Source of the DNA: Candidatus Aminicenantota bacterium | GTDB taxonomy: Bacteria; Acidobacteriota; Aminicenantia; Aminicenantales; Aminicenantaceae | Direction: 5' to 3' | Assembly: GCA_030617525.1 (NCBI GenBank) | Contig: JAUWVG010000176.1 | Coordinates: forward strand, 1 to 5,930 | Length of the DNA: 5,930 nt | Part shown: in pieces, positions 1 through 5,930 of the stretch | Position numbering within the stretch: position 1 is the stretch's first letter | Layout: each line of letters begins with the position of its first letter | Made by a program: the position numbers and the translations under genes | Notes under the pieces: generated by a model | Databases searched by the model: none | Told to the model about the DNA's origin: nothing | Seen by the model: the letters and a program-made list of their open reading frames with translations, nothing else

Positions 1-510
1 AGGCCGACATCAGGGGATGTGTTTTTTGCCGGAGAAAACCTGGCCAATCTCCGTGATTCAGAACTTTCAGTAATCAGGAACCGGGAGATTGGATTTATAT
101 TTCAACTCCATCATCTTCTCCCTCAGTGTACTGTTCTTGAAAATGTTTTGATCCCCTCGATCCCTTTAGGGGTCAAAAAAAACAAAAATGATGTGTTGAG
201 GCGGGCCAAAACCCTGCTGGAAAAAGTTGCTTTAAAAGAACGCATGGATTTCTTTCCCGCCGTACTGTCCGGAGGTGAGCTGCAGCGGGTTGCTGTCGTT
301 AGGGCTCTCATCAATACACCAAAATTGATCTTGGCAGATGAACCAACGGGATCCCTGGATAGAGAATCTTCTGAGAATCTTGGCCAGCTCCTTGTGGACT
401 TAAATAGAGAGGAAGGAGTGTCCCTTATCACGGTCACACATTCGATGGATCTTGCGCGGCGCATGAGTAAAGTTTTCAACCTCCAAAATGGAAAATTAGA
501 GTTCGTTTGA
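1..510 (+). CDS. ABC transporter ATP-binding protein, MacB/LolD type (5'-truncated by window edge)
   Basis: This is the ATP-hydrolysing subunit of a MacB/LolD/FtsE-class ABC system; it acts in the cytoplasm on the permease encoded next. Frame 1 is open from base 1 and starts with RPTSGDV, which matches the segment just after Walker A in this family (typically 'D.PTSGEV'), so the GTG at 19 is an internal valine and not a start. Visible motifs are the Q-loop GFIFQ (Gln codon 103-105), the signature LSGGELQR (265-288), Walker B LILADEP (325-345) followed by the D-loop GSLD (349-360), and the H-loop histidine (439-441) in VTHSMDLA. The family is usually about 220-235 residues; 169 are seen here, so roughly 50-60 residues including Walker A lie outside the window. 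All visible catalytic motifs are intact. The stop is 4 bases before the permease start, indicating co-translation. The substrate cannot be told; LolD, MacB and BceA-type ATPases all look like this. Confidence 0.95.
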   Translation, partial: RPTSGDVFFAGENLANLRDSELSVIRNREIGFIFQLHHLLPQCTVLENVLIPSIPLGVKKNKNDVLRRAKTLLEKVALKERMDFFPAVLSGGELQRVAVVRALINTPKLILADEPTGSLDRESSENLGQLLVDLNREEGVSLITVTHSMDLARRMSKVFNLQNGKLEFV

Positions 511-514
511 TCAA

Positions 515-3500
515 ATGAATTTCAGAAAACTTTTATTCCGAAGCCTGGCCTATTATCGTCGAACTCATCGTTGGGTTGTACTGGGAACGATGGTCAGCAC
601 CGCCATTTTAGTCGGAGCCTTTGTCATTGGAGATTCTGTCCGATACAGCCTTCGACAGATTGTGTTTGACAGGCTTGGGAAAACCGAATTTGCCCTGTCT
701 GCGGGTGACCGATTTTTCCGGACTGAGCTTGCGGATGATCTCTCAAAAGTTCTCGATACGCATGTTGCACCACTGCTTCAAACAAGCGGAATTGCTGTTG
801 CCGAAGGAGGAGCCCGAAGGGTCAATCGCATTCAAGTTTTGGGTGTGGACACCCGATTTGGTCAAATCAATGATAGTCAGGATATGTATGGTTCACTCTC
901 GCCGGATGAAGCCGTTATCAACCGTCATCTTGCTGCGCGGTTGGGTGTAGAGGCCGGCGATGAGATTTTGCTTCGTGCGGAAAAACTGGATCCTATGCCA
1001 AAAGATGCTCCTTTGGCCTTAGATACAGAATCATCGCTTGCAAGACGTTTTAAGGTCAAGGCCGTAGCATCGGACGCAGCATTTGGACGATTTCATCTCA
1101 GGGCGGATCAGATTGCTCCTTTGACCGTGTTTGTGTCATTGCCTTTTTTATCTCAGGAAATGGGTTTGGACAACCGGGCGAATGTGCTGCTTGTGGCGGA
1201 GCGAGAGGACAGCCCGCTGGATCTTCTCTCTGTCAATGAGGCCCTTAAGAAGACGTGGACACTCGATGATGCGGGTTTGGAGGTGAGGCAGGTTTTTGAC
1301 CGGGATATCACCGAGCTTAGATCAAATCGTATCTTCCTGGATTCTTCTGCAGCCGAGACGGCTTTGTCTCTTTTTCCTATGGCTGAACCTGTCTTGACAT
1401 ATTTTGTCAATGAAATTCGTCTGGGAAATAGTGCGACGCCCTACTCATTTGTATCCGCGCCCGGTGTTCCTCAGATCTTGTCTGAATTAAAAGATGAAGA
1501 CATTATCATTAATGATTGGCTGGCTGCGGATATCTCTGCAAAAGTAGGGGATCAGATCCAACTGACTTATTTTGTTCTTGGCCCAAGGCGTGATCTGAAA
1601 GAGAAAACGTCCACATTTGGAGTCAAAGCCATCGTTCCTCTTCGAGGTATATATGCGGATAAGGATCTCCTGCCCGATTTTCCGGGATTGGCCGGTGAAG
1701 ACAACTGCCGTGACTGGAATCCGGGGATACCCATTGATCTGGATAAAATTCGTGATAAGGATGAGGATTATTGGGACAACTATGGGGGAACACCAAAAGC
1801 CTTTGTGTCTCTGGATGCGGCTCAAAAGATGTGGACCAATCGGTTCGGAAACGTCACCGCTGTCCGGCTTCCAGGATTGGAAAAAGATATTGTTGAGAAA
1901 AAATTAAAGGAAGCGATTGACCCGGCCGTCCTCGGATTTATTTTTCAGGATGTAAAGGAGGAGGGGCTTAAGGCGAGTTCTCGGTCCGTGAGTTTTTCCC
2001 AGCTCTTTTTGGGGTTGAGTTTTTTCATCATTTTGGCCGCGTTGTTATTGACAGGGTTGCTGTTTGTTTTTAATACGGAAAAGAGAGCGGAAGAAAACGG
2101 CCTCTATTTAGCTCTGGGGTTTTCTAAAAAGATTGTGAGAAAACTGGTGCTTTTTGAAGGTGCTGTGCTGATCACGGTCGGCAGTCTTTTGGGAAGTCTT
2201 GTGGGAGTGATTTATAACCAGGTCCTTCTTTGGGCTCTTAAAACTGTTTGGCAGGCAGCAGTGGGGACATCTGCGCTCCATATCCATCTCAATATTTTGT
2301 CCATTTTATTGGGAGTATTGATAGGAAGTGTGGTGGCTTTTATGACGATCTGGCTTGTGGTGAGAAATCAGATCGGACAGTCTGTTACCGCTTTACAGAG
2401 AGGCCAGGCAAAGCTTGAAAATTTAGGGAAAAAAAAGCCAAACATAAGTTTATTTTTTGGCATTATGTGTGTGACAGCGGTAATTTTTCTCCTTCTTTTA
2501 ACAAATATTGGGACAGGAGATCAGGCGTTTGCTGTGTTTTTTATTGCAGGTTTTTTGCTTTTGACCGGAGGGATGCTGCTGACGAACGTTTTGTTGTTTA
2601 AGATCGGTCAAACTTCAAGACCCGCCCGGCTCAGTCTTTTTAGCATCGGTATCCGGAATAATGCCAGAAAACGTCTGCGCAGTGTGACTCTTATCGGGCT
2701 TTTGGCCTGTGGCTTGTTCATCGTGTTTACAGTGGGGGCCAATCGGCTCAATTCTCTTAAGGATGTCGACAGTAGGGATTCCGGAACCGGCGGATTTGCT
2801 CTCTACGGGGAAAGCTCTCTTCCTATTCTGTATGATCTCAACAGTTCAAAGGGACAGCAGTTCTATGGATTGGAACGGGTAGATTCCAAAGACATCCGTT
2901 ATGTCCAATTCCGCGTTAAGGAAGGTGATGATGCGAGCTGCCTGAACCTTAACCAGGTCACAAACCCTCCACTGATCGGAGTCGATCCCCGCCAGCTTAT
3001 TGAGAGAGGTGCCTTCACTTTTGCCGAAAAAACTGACGATGTCGATCCGGAGAATCCCTGGTCTGTTCTCGAAAACAATTTGCCGGGAGGTTTTGTGCCG
3101 GCTGTCGCCGATTTGACGGTCATCGTGTGGGGATTGGGCAAATCCGTTGGAGATTCTTTGACCTATGTGGATGAAAAGGGAAAAACTTTTCAGCTCAAAT
3201 TGGTCGGGGGACTGGCCAATTCCATTTTTCAGGGTAATATCATCATCTCTGAAAAGGTCTTTATCCAGAAATATCCCTCAATCAGCGGCTACCGGATTTT
3301 TCTTGCTGACATTTTGCCTGAAAATAGAGAGGGTGCGGCAGAAGATATATCCTGGTCAATGCAGGATTTAGGCCTGGATATTGTCTCCACGTCCAAGCGT
3401 TTGGCGGAGTTCAATGCGATCCAGAATACGTATCTGTCCATTTTTCTCATCCTAGGCAGCTTTGGCCTGCTGCTGGGAAGTTTCGGATTGGGGATTGTCG

Positions 3501-3808
3501 TTTGGCGTAATATCAAGGAACGACAAGGTGAATTGGCTCTGCTCCGTGCTGTCGGCTTTTCCAGAAAATCGGTTCAGGCTATTGTTTTGTCTGAGCACTT
3601 TGCCCTCCTGGCAGCCGGTTTACTCTACGGAATGTTCGCTGCGCTGCTGGCCACCCTGCCATCGCTGTTGACACCAGGTGCAACAATCCCTTATCCTACT
3701 ATACTTATATTATTTATTACTGTCGGCTTCAATGGAGGGATGTGGACGTATGCGGCGGCGAAGATGGCCACAAAAGAAGATCTTTCCCCGGCATTAAGGA
3801 AGGAATAG
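515..3808 (+). CDS. Large FtsX-family ABC permease with duplicated core and two extracytoplasmic domains
   Basis: This is the membrane partner of the preceding ATPase, 1,097 residues. Hydrophobic segments near residues 19-39, 497-519, 546-570, 592-617, 645-664, 670-690, 723-741, 973-996, 1025-1048 and 1060-1080 give ten predicted helices in a 1+3, 2, 1+3 pattern. The two FtsX units are recognisable repeats: RAEENGLYLALGFS (524-537) and RQGELALLRAVGFS (1003-1016) each follow a helix, and the units end in SVTALQRG (623-630) and LSPALRKE (1090-1097). Between helices 1 and 2 lies an extracytoplasmic domain of about 455 residues (40-495), and between helices 7 and 8 one of about 230 (742-972), both MacB-periplasmic-domain-like by position. 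This is larger than LolC/LolE or MacB and resembles the duplicated permeases I recall from Planctomycetes and relatives. The ATG at 515 gives a normal N-terminus (positive residues, then helix 1). It lacks a clear Shine-Dalgarno, so translation is probably coupled to the ATPase. The role is inferred to be mechanotransmission or export of an envelope substrate, unknown. Confidence 0.93.
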   Translation: MNFRKLLFRSLAYYRRTHRWVVLGTMVSTAILVGAFVIGDSVRYSLRQIVFDRLGKTEFALSAGDRFFRTELADDLSKVLDTHVAPLLQTSGIAVAEGGARRVNRIQVLGVDTRFGQINDSQDMYGSLSPDEAVINRHLAARLGVEAGDEILLRAEKLDPMPKDAPLALDTESSLARRFKVKAVASDAAFGRFHLRADQIAPLTVFVSLPFLSQEMGLDNRANVLLVAEREDSPLDLLSVNEALKKTWTLDDAGLEVRQVFDRDITELRSNRIFLDSSAAETALSLFPMAEPVLTYFVNEIRLGNSATPYSFVSAPGVPQILSELKDEDIIINDWLAADISAKVGDQIQLTYFVLGPRRDLKEKTSTFGVKAIVPLRGIYADKDLLPDFPGLAGEDNCRDWNPGIPIDLDKIRDKDEDYWDNYGGTPKAFVSLDAAQKMWTNRFGNVTAVRLPGLEKDIVEKKLKEAIDPAVLGFIFQDVKEEGLKASSRSVSFSQLFLGLSFFIILAALLLTGLLFVFNTEKRAEENGLYLALGFSKKIVRKLVLFEGAVLITVGSLLGSLVGVIYNQVLLWALKTVWQAAVGTSALHIHLNILSILLGVLIGSVVAFMTIWLVVRNQIGQSVTALQRGQAKLENLGKKKPNISLFFGIMCVTAVIFLLLLTNIGTGDQAFAVFFIAGFLLLTGGMLLTNVLLFKIGQTSRPARLSLFSIGIRNNARKRLRSVTLIGLLACGLFIVFTVGANRLNSLKDVDSRDSGTGGFALYGESSLPILYDLNSSKGQQFYGLERVDSKDIRYVQFRVKEGDDASCLNLNQVTNPPLIGVDPRQLIERGAFTFAEKTDDVDPENPWSVLENNLPGGFVPAVADLTVIVWGLGKSVGDSLTYVDEKGKTFQLKLVGGLANSIFQGNIIISEKVFIQKYPSISGYRIFLADILPENREGAAEDISWSMQDLGLDIVSTSKRLAEFNAIQNTYLSIFLILGSFGLLLGSFGLGIVVWRNIKERQGELALLRAVGFSRKSVQAIVLSEHFALLAAGLLYGMFAALLATLPSLLTPGATIPYPTILILFITVGFNGGMWTYAAAKMATKEDLSPALRKE

Positions 3809-3867
3809 GATTTTTTTTCGTCTAAATAGAAAACCGTAATAACATATAAACAATCGGGAGGACTATC
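3809..3867 (+). other. Intergenic gap with T8 run between permease and first propeller gene
   Basis: This is the largest gap in the window (59 bp). It opens with eight T residues at 3811-3818 and is AT-rich up to the Shine-Dalgarno of the next gene. A weak stem is possible just before it: TCTTTCC (3781-3787) can pair with GGAAGGA (3798-3804) with one G-U, around a 10-base loop, but six bases separate it from the T run and it lies inside the permease coding end. It may be a weak or leaky terminator. I see no convincing -35/-10 pair, so whether the propeller genes have their own promoter is open. Confidence 0.3.
3856..3862 (+). promoter_or_regulatory. Shine-Dalgarno site of the first propeller gene
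   Basis: GGGAGGA lies five bases upstream of the ATG at 3868. It is a near-consensus ribosome binding site and fixes that ATG as the start, in agreement with the signal peptide that begins there. It contrasts with the absence of such a site before the permease at 515, which suggests that this gene is translated independently of the upstream pair. Confidence 0.85.
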
Positions 3868-5232
3868 ATGAAGAGACTGCTTTTGACCCTGACCTTGATG
3901 GTGGCTGTTCTTGGCGTCGCTTTGGCCGAAGATAACTGGCCTCACTGGAGAGGACCTCTCCACAACGGGATCAGCGATGCCACAAACCTCCCTATGAAGT
4001 GGAGCCTCACAGAAAATATTGTTTGGAAGATAGAGTTGCCTTCCTGGGGTGCGGCCACACCCATCATCTGGGGAGACCGGATATTTATTACGTCTCCTTC
4101 AAAAGCCGAACCTAAACCAGAGCCTGAGCCGGTTGAAAAGCCTGAGCAGAAAGTGCAAACCCAGGGCCGCAGCAGAGTCCAAAGGCCCGGACGGGATCCT
4201 GGAGGGCCAAAACTGTTTTTGTTCTGTATTTCCAAAAAGGATGGGAAGGTCCTTTGGCAGAGAGAATTGGACGATAAAAACCAGCTGCACCGCAAGCAAA
4301 ACGATGCGACGCCTTCACCGGTTACAGATGGTCAACATGTGTGGGTTGTGACCGGGACGGGCAAAATCCTTTGTTTTGATATGGATGGAAAATCGATCTG
4401 GAAAAAAGATCTTCAAGAAGACTACGGCCCCTTTGGTCACAATTGGGGTTATGGATCTTCGCCACTGCTGCATGATGGCAGCCTTTTTGTGGAGGTCCTT
4501 CACGGGATGCGTACGGATGACCCCTCCTATATCATTTCCTATGAGGCTGAGTCCGGGAAAGTCCAGTGGCGCCAGGAACGTCCAACGGATGCGGAAAGGG
4601 AATCCCCCGATGCCTACACAACTCCCGTTGTTCTCCAACATCAGGGTGAGACCCAGATCGTTATCTCCGGAGGAGATTATGTTACCGGCCATGATTTCAA
4701 ATCGGGTAAAGAGATCTGGCGTGCGGGTGGATTAAATCCCTTGAAACGGTCAAATTACCGTGTCGTTCCCACTCCCATCATTGTGGATGGAATAATCTAT
4801 GCACCCACCCGGAAAAAACCCCTTCTGGCTCTGAAGGTCGGAGGGGCGGGAGATATCACGGAGAGCCATCTTGTCTGGAAATATGAAGGTGCAGCCGGCC
4901 CCGATGTTCCCTCGCCGATTAGTGACAGTAATTATTTTTATATGGTCGATGACAGAGGACTGGTGACGTGTCTGGATGCAAAAACAGGAGAACTGATATG
5001 GGGACCGGAGGCCACAACCGAAGCCATCGTGAGTGCCTCACCTATTCTTACGGATGGGAAACTCTATATTATTAACGAAAAGGGTGTAACGTCTATTGTT
5101 TCTGTCGGGAAGGAATTCAAACTTCTCGCAACAAATGAACTTGACGGAACCTACACGCTGGCATCGCCGGCTGTTTCCGGGTCACAGCTTTTTATACGGA
5201 CTTCGACACACTTGTACTGCATCGAAGAATAG
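3868..5232 (+). CDS. Secreted PQQ-like beta-propeller repeat protein (eight blades)
   Basis: This is a complete 454-residue exported protein of the PQQ-like (BamB/quinoprotein-dehydrogenase-like) propeller superfamily. Residues 1-20 form a Sec signal peptide (MKRLLL, hydrophobic core, cleavage after VALA); there is no lipobox cysteine, so it is predicted soluble. The mature protein opens with NWPHWRGPLHNGI (23-35), typical of this family. Eight '[ST]P...DG..' strand motifs begin near 64, 149, 198, 251, 301, 348, 390 and 432. They alternate with tryptophan-bearing turns such as DGKVLW (125-130), SGKVQW (229-234), SGKEIW (279-284) and TGELIW (373-378). Together these are consistent with an eight-bladed propeller. 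A Pro/Glu-rich then basic linker (about 78-114) interrupts blade 1. I see no heme motif and no case for bound PQQ; despite the family name, such proteins are usually cofactor-free scaffolds. The role is unknown, possibly protein or glycan binding. The next gene is a paralogue. Confidence 0.93.
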   Translation: MKRLLLTLTLMVAVLGVALAEDNWPHWRGPLHNGISDATNLPMKWSLTENIVWKIELPSWGAATPIIWGDRIFITSPSKAEPKPEPEPVEKPEQKVQTQGRSRVQRPGRDPGGPKLFLFCISKKDGKVLWQRELDDKNQLHRKQNDATPSPVTDGQHVWVVTGTGKILCFDMDGKSIWKKDLQEDYGPFGHNWGYGSSPLLHDGSLFVEVLHGMRTDDPSYIISYEAESGKVQWRQERPTDAERESPDAYTTPVVLQHQGETQIVISGGDYVTGHDFKSGKEIWRAGGLNPLKRSNYRVVPTPIIVDGIIYAPTRKKPLLALKVGGAGDITESHLVWKYEGAAGPDVPSPISDSNYFYMVDDRGLVTCLDAKTGELIWGPEATTEAIVSASPILTDGKLYIINEKGVTSIVSVGKEFKLLATNELDGTYTLASPAVSGSQLFIRTSTHLYCIEE

Positions 5233-5248
5233 AGATAAATATTAATAG

Positions 5249-5254
5249 AAGGAG
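5249..5254 (+). promoter_or_regulatory. Shine-Dalgarno site of the second propeller gene
   Basis: AAGGAG sits ten bases upstream of the ATG at 5265, inside the 32-bp gap that separates the two propeller genes. The gap shows no terminator-like hairpin or clear promoter, so the two propeller genes are probably on one transcript. The site supports the ATG at 5265 as the start, which is also where a signal peptide begins. Confidence 0.82.
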
Positions 5255-5264
5255 ATCAAAAAGA

Positions 5265-5930
5265 ATGAAAAAATCCATCATTATGTTGAGTGTTCTCTGT
5301 GTTTTGTCGGGCCTAGTTTTGGCTTTTCAGACTTCCTCTGATATTGAAAAAAATTGGCCGGAGTGGCGGGGGCCTTATGGCAATGGTATTGCGGCCAATG
5401 GGGTTTTCCCCCTTGAGTGGAGTGAGACAAATAATATCAAATGGAAAATCGCCATCCCGGGAAAGGGCCATTCCACTCCCATCATTTGGGAAGATCAAAT
5501 CTTTATCTCCACGGCTGTTGAGACAGACAAAGAAGGCAAACCGGAAGTGCAGGAAGAAGGTGCACAGCAGGGACGTGGGATGCCCACGACACGATCGACA
5601 AAAATCCACAAGTTTATCGTTATGTCGATTAACAAGAGTGATGGAAAAGTCCTCTGGCAGACAACAGTCAAGGAAGAGTGGCCTCAGGAAGGAACACACG
5701 AGTTTGGCAGCTGGGCTTCAAATTCTCCTCTGACAGACGGCGAAAACATCTATGCCTACTTTGGTTCCCGGGGACTGTATTGTCTGGACATGAAGGGCAA
5801 TGTCAAATGGGAACGGGATTTTGGCCAGTTGAACAAAAGGATGAATTTTGGTGAAGGCAGCTCTCCTGCCCTTTATGGCGATAAAATTGTTGTCACCTGG
5901 GACCATGAGGGACAATCATTCATCATCGCT
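5265..5930 (+). CDS. Secreted PQQ-like beta-propeller protein, paralogue of the upstream gene (3'-truncated by window edge)
   Basis: An open frame runs from ATG 5265 to the last base with no stop, giving 222 residues; the rest lies outside the window. Residues 1-20 are a signal peptide (MKKSIIML, then a hydrophobic core ending LVLA before FQTSS). The cysteine at residue 12 is inside the core and does not form a lipobox. The mature part begins NWPEWRGPYGNGI (30-42) and continues with NIKWKIAIPG and HSTPIIWEDQIFIS. These match, position by position, the NWPHWRGPLHNGI, NIVWKIELPS and AATPIIWGDRIFIT of the upstream protein. Later blade motifs include SDGKVLWQ (125-132), NSPLTDG (153-159), LYCLDMKGNVKW (171-182) and SSPALYGDKIVVTWDHEG (199-216). 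About three blades are seen; relatives are usually 400-500 residues. It is likely exported to the same compartment as its neighbour. The two are clearly divergent, so this is not a recent duplicate. Function unknown. Confidence 0.92.
   Translation, partial: MKKSIIMLSVLCVLSGLVLAFQTSSDIEKNWPEWRGPYGNGIAANGVFPLEWSETNNIKWKIAIPGKGHSTPIIWEDQIFISTAVETDKEGKPEVQEEGAQQGRGMPTTRSTKIHKFIVMSINKSDGKVLWQTTVKEEWPQEGTHEFGSWASNSPLTDGENIYAYFGSRGLYCLDMKGNVKWERDFGQLNKRMNFGEGSSPALYGDKIVVTWDHEGQSFIIA

Noticed and set aside
177..191. In-frame A-AAA-AAC heptamer in the ATPase gene, the classic -1 frameshift slippery sequence, with a -1 frame TGA at 189-191.
   Set aside because: It simply encodes a Lys-Lys-Asn run in an AT-rich spot. 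I see no convincing downstream stem or upstream stimulatory site, and slippage would only truncate the ATPase before its signature motif.
2429..2436. A8 tract inside the permease gene, as a possible phase-variation or slippage site.
   Set aside because: It encodes consecutive lysines in the cytoplasmic linker before helix 5; the reading frame is intact, and one short tract is expected by chance.
3781..3818. Rho-independent terminator after the permease.
   Set aside because: The T8 run is real, but the only stem found is 7 bp with a G-U pair and a 10-base loop, set six bases away from the T run and inside the coding end. It is reported only as a low-confidence intergenic note.
3942..4692. Long antisense open frames opposite the first propeller gene (3942-4295 and 4315-4692), and similar ones elsewhere on the minus strand.
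   Set aside because: Their translations are low-complexity or unlike any family I know, they have no supporting ribosome sites, and they mirror a well-supported sense gene.
3868..5232. A true PQQ-dependent dehydrogenase.
   Set aside because: At 454 residues it is shorter than the roughly 550-700-residue enzymes. No adjacent-cysteine pair or CxxCH heme motif is seen; the repeats alone do not imply cofactor binding.
5265..5330. Lipoprotein signal (BamB is a lipoprotein) in the second propeller because of Cys12.
   Set aside because: Cys12 is within the hydrophobic core and preceded by SVL rather than a lipobox, with a normal signal-peptidase I site (LVLA) eight residues later. The first propeller has no cysteine in its signal region at all.

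Overview
The window carries four genes, all on the + strand and closely spaced, from a bacterium. The first and last are cut by the window edges. Base composition is intermediate (slightly AT-rich by eye). The combination of a MacB/LolD-type ABC ATPase, a very large FtsX-type permease of about 1,100 residues and tandem secreted PQQ-like beta-propeller proteins is a style I associate with Planctomycetes/Verrucomicrobia and with Acidobacteria-like phyla such as Aminicenantes. The sequence alone does not fix the phylum. Exported, non-lipidated propellers suggest a cell with a periplasm.

Layout: 1-510 is the C-terminal three quarters of the ABC ATPase (Q-loop, signature, Walker B, D-loop and H-loop present; Walker A lies upstream of the window). 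After only 4 bases, 515-3808 encodes the partner permease, with 10 predicted membrane segments, an internally duplicated FtsX core and two large extracytoplasmic domains. A 59-bp gap containing a T8 run and a strong Shine-Dalgarno leads to 3868-5232, a complete 454-residue exported PQQ-like propeller that can be read as eight blades. A 32-bp gap with another good Shine-Dalgarno leads to 5265-5930, the first 222 residues of a second, paralogous exported propeller that runs off the end.

The ATPase and permease almost certainly form one complex of the MacB/LolCDE/FtsX class (type VII ABC), which uses cytoplasmic ATP hydrolysis to move extracytoplasmic domains rather than to pump through a channel. 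The two propellers would sit in the same compartment as the permease's large domains. A functional link between the two pairs is suggested by adjacency but not shown. The most testable points are a possible disulfide between the permease's two extracytoplasmic domains, the eight-fold small-residue register of the first propeller, and the divergent linkers inserted at the same place in the two propeller paralogues. I saw no RNA genes, mobile elements, CRISPR arrays or attachment sites.
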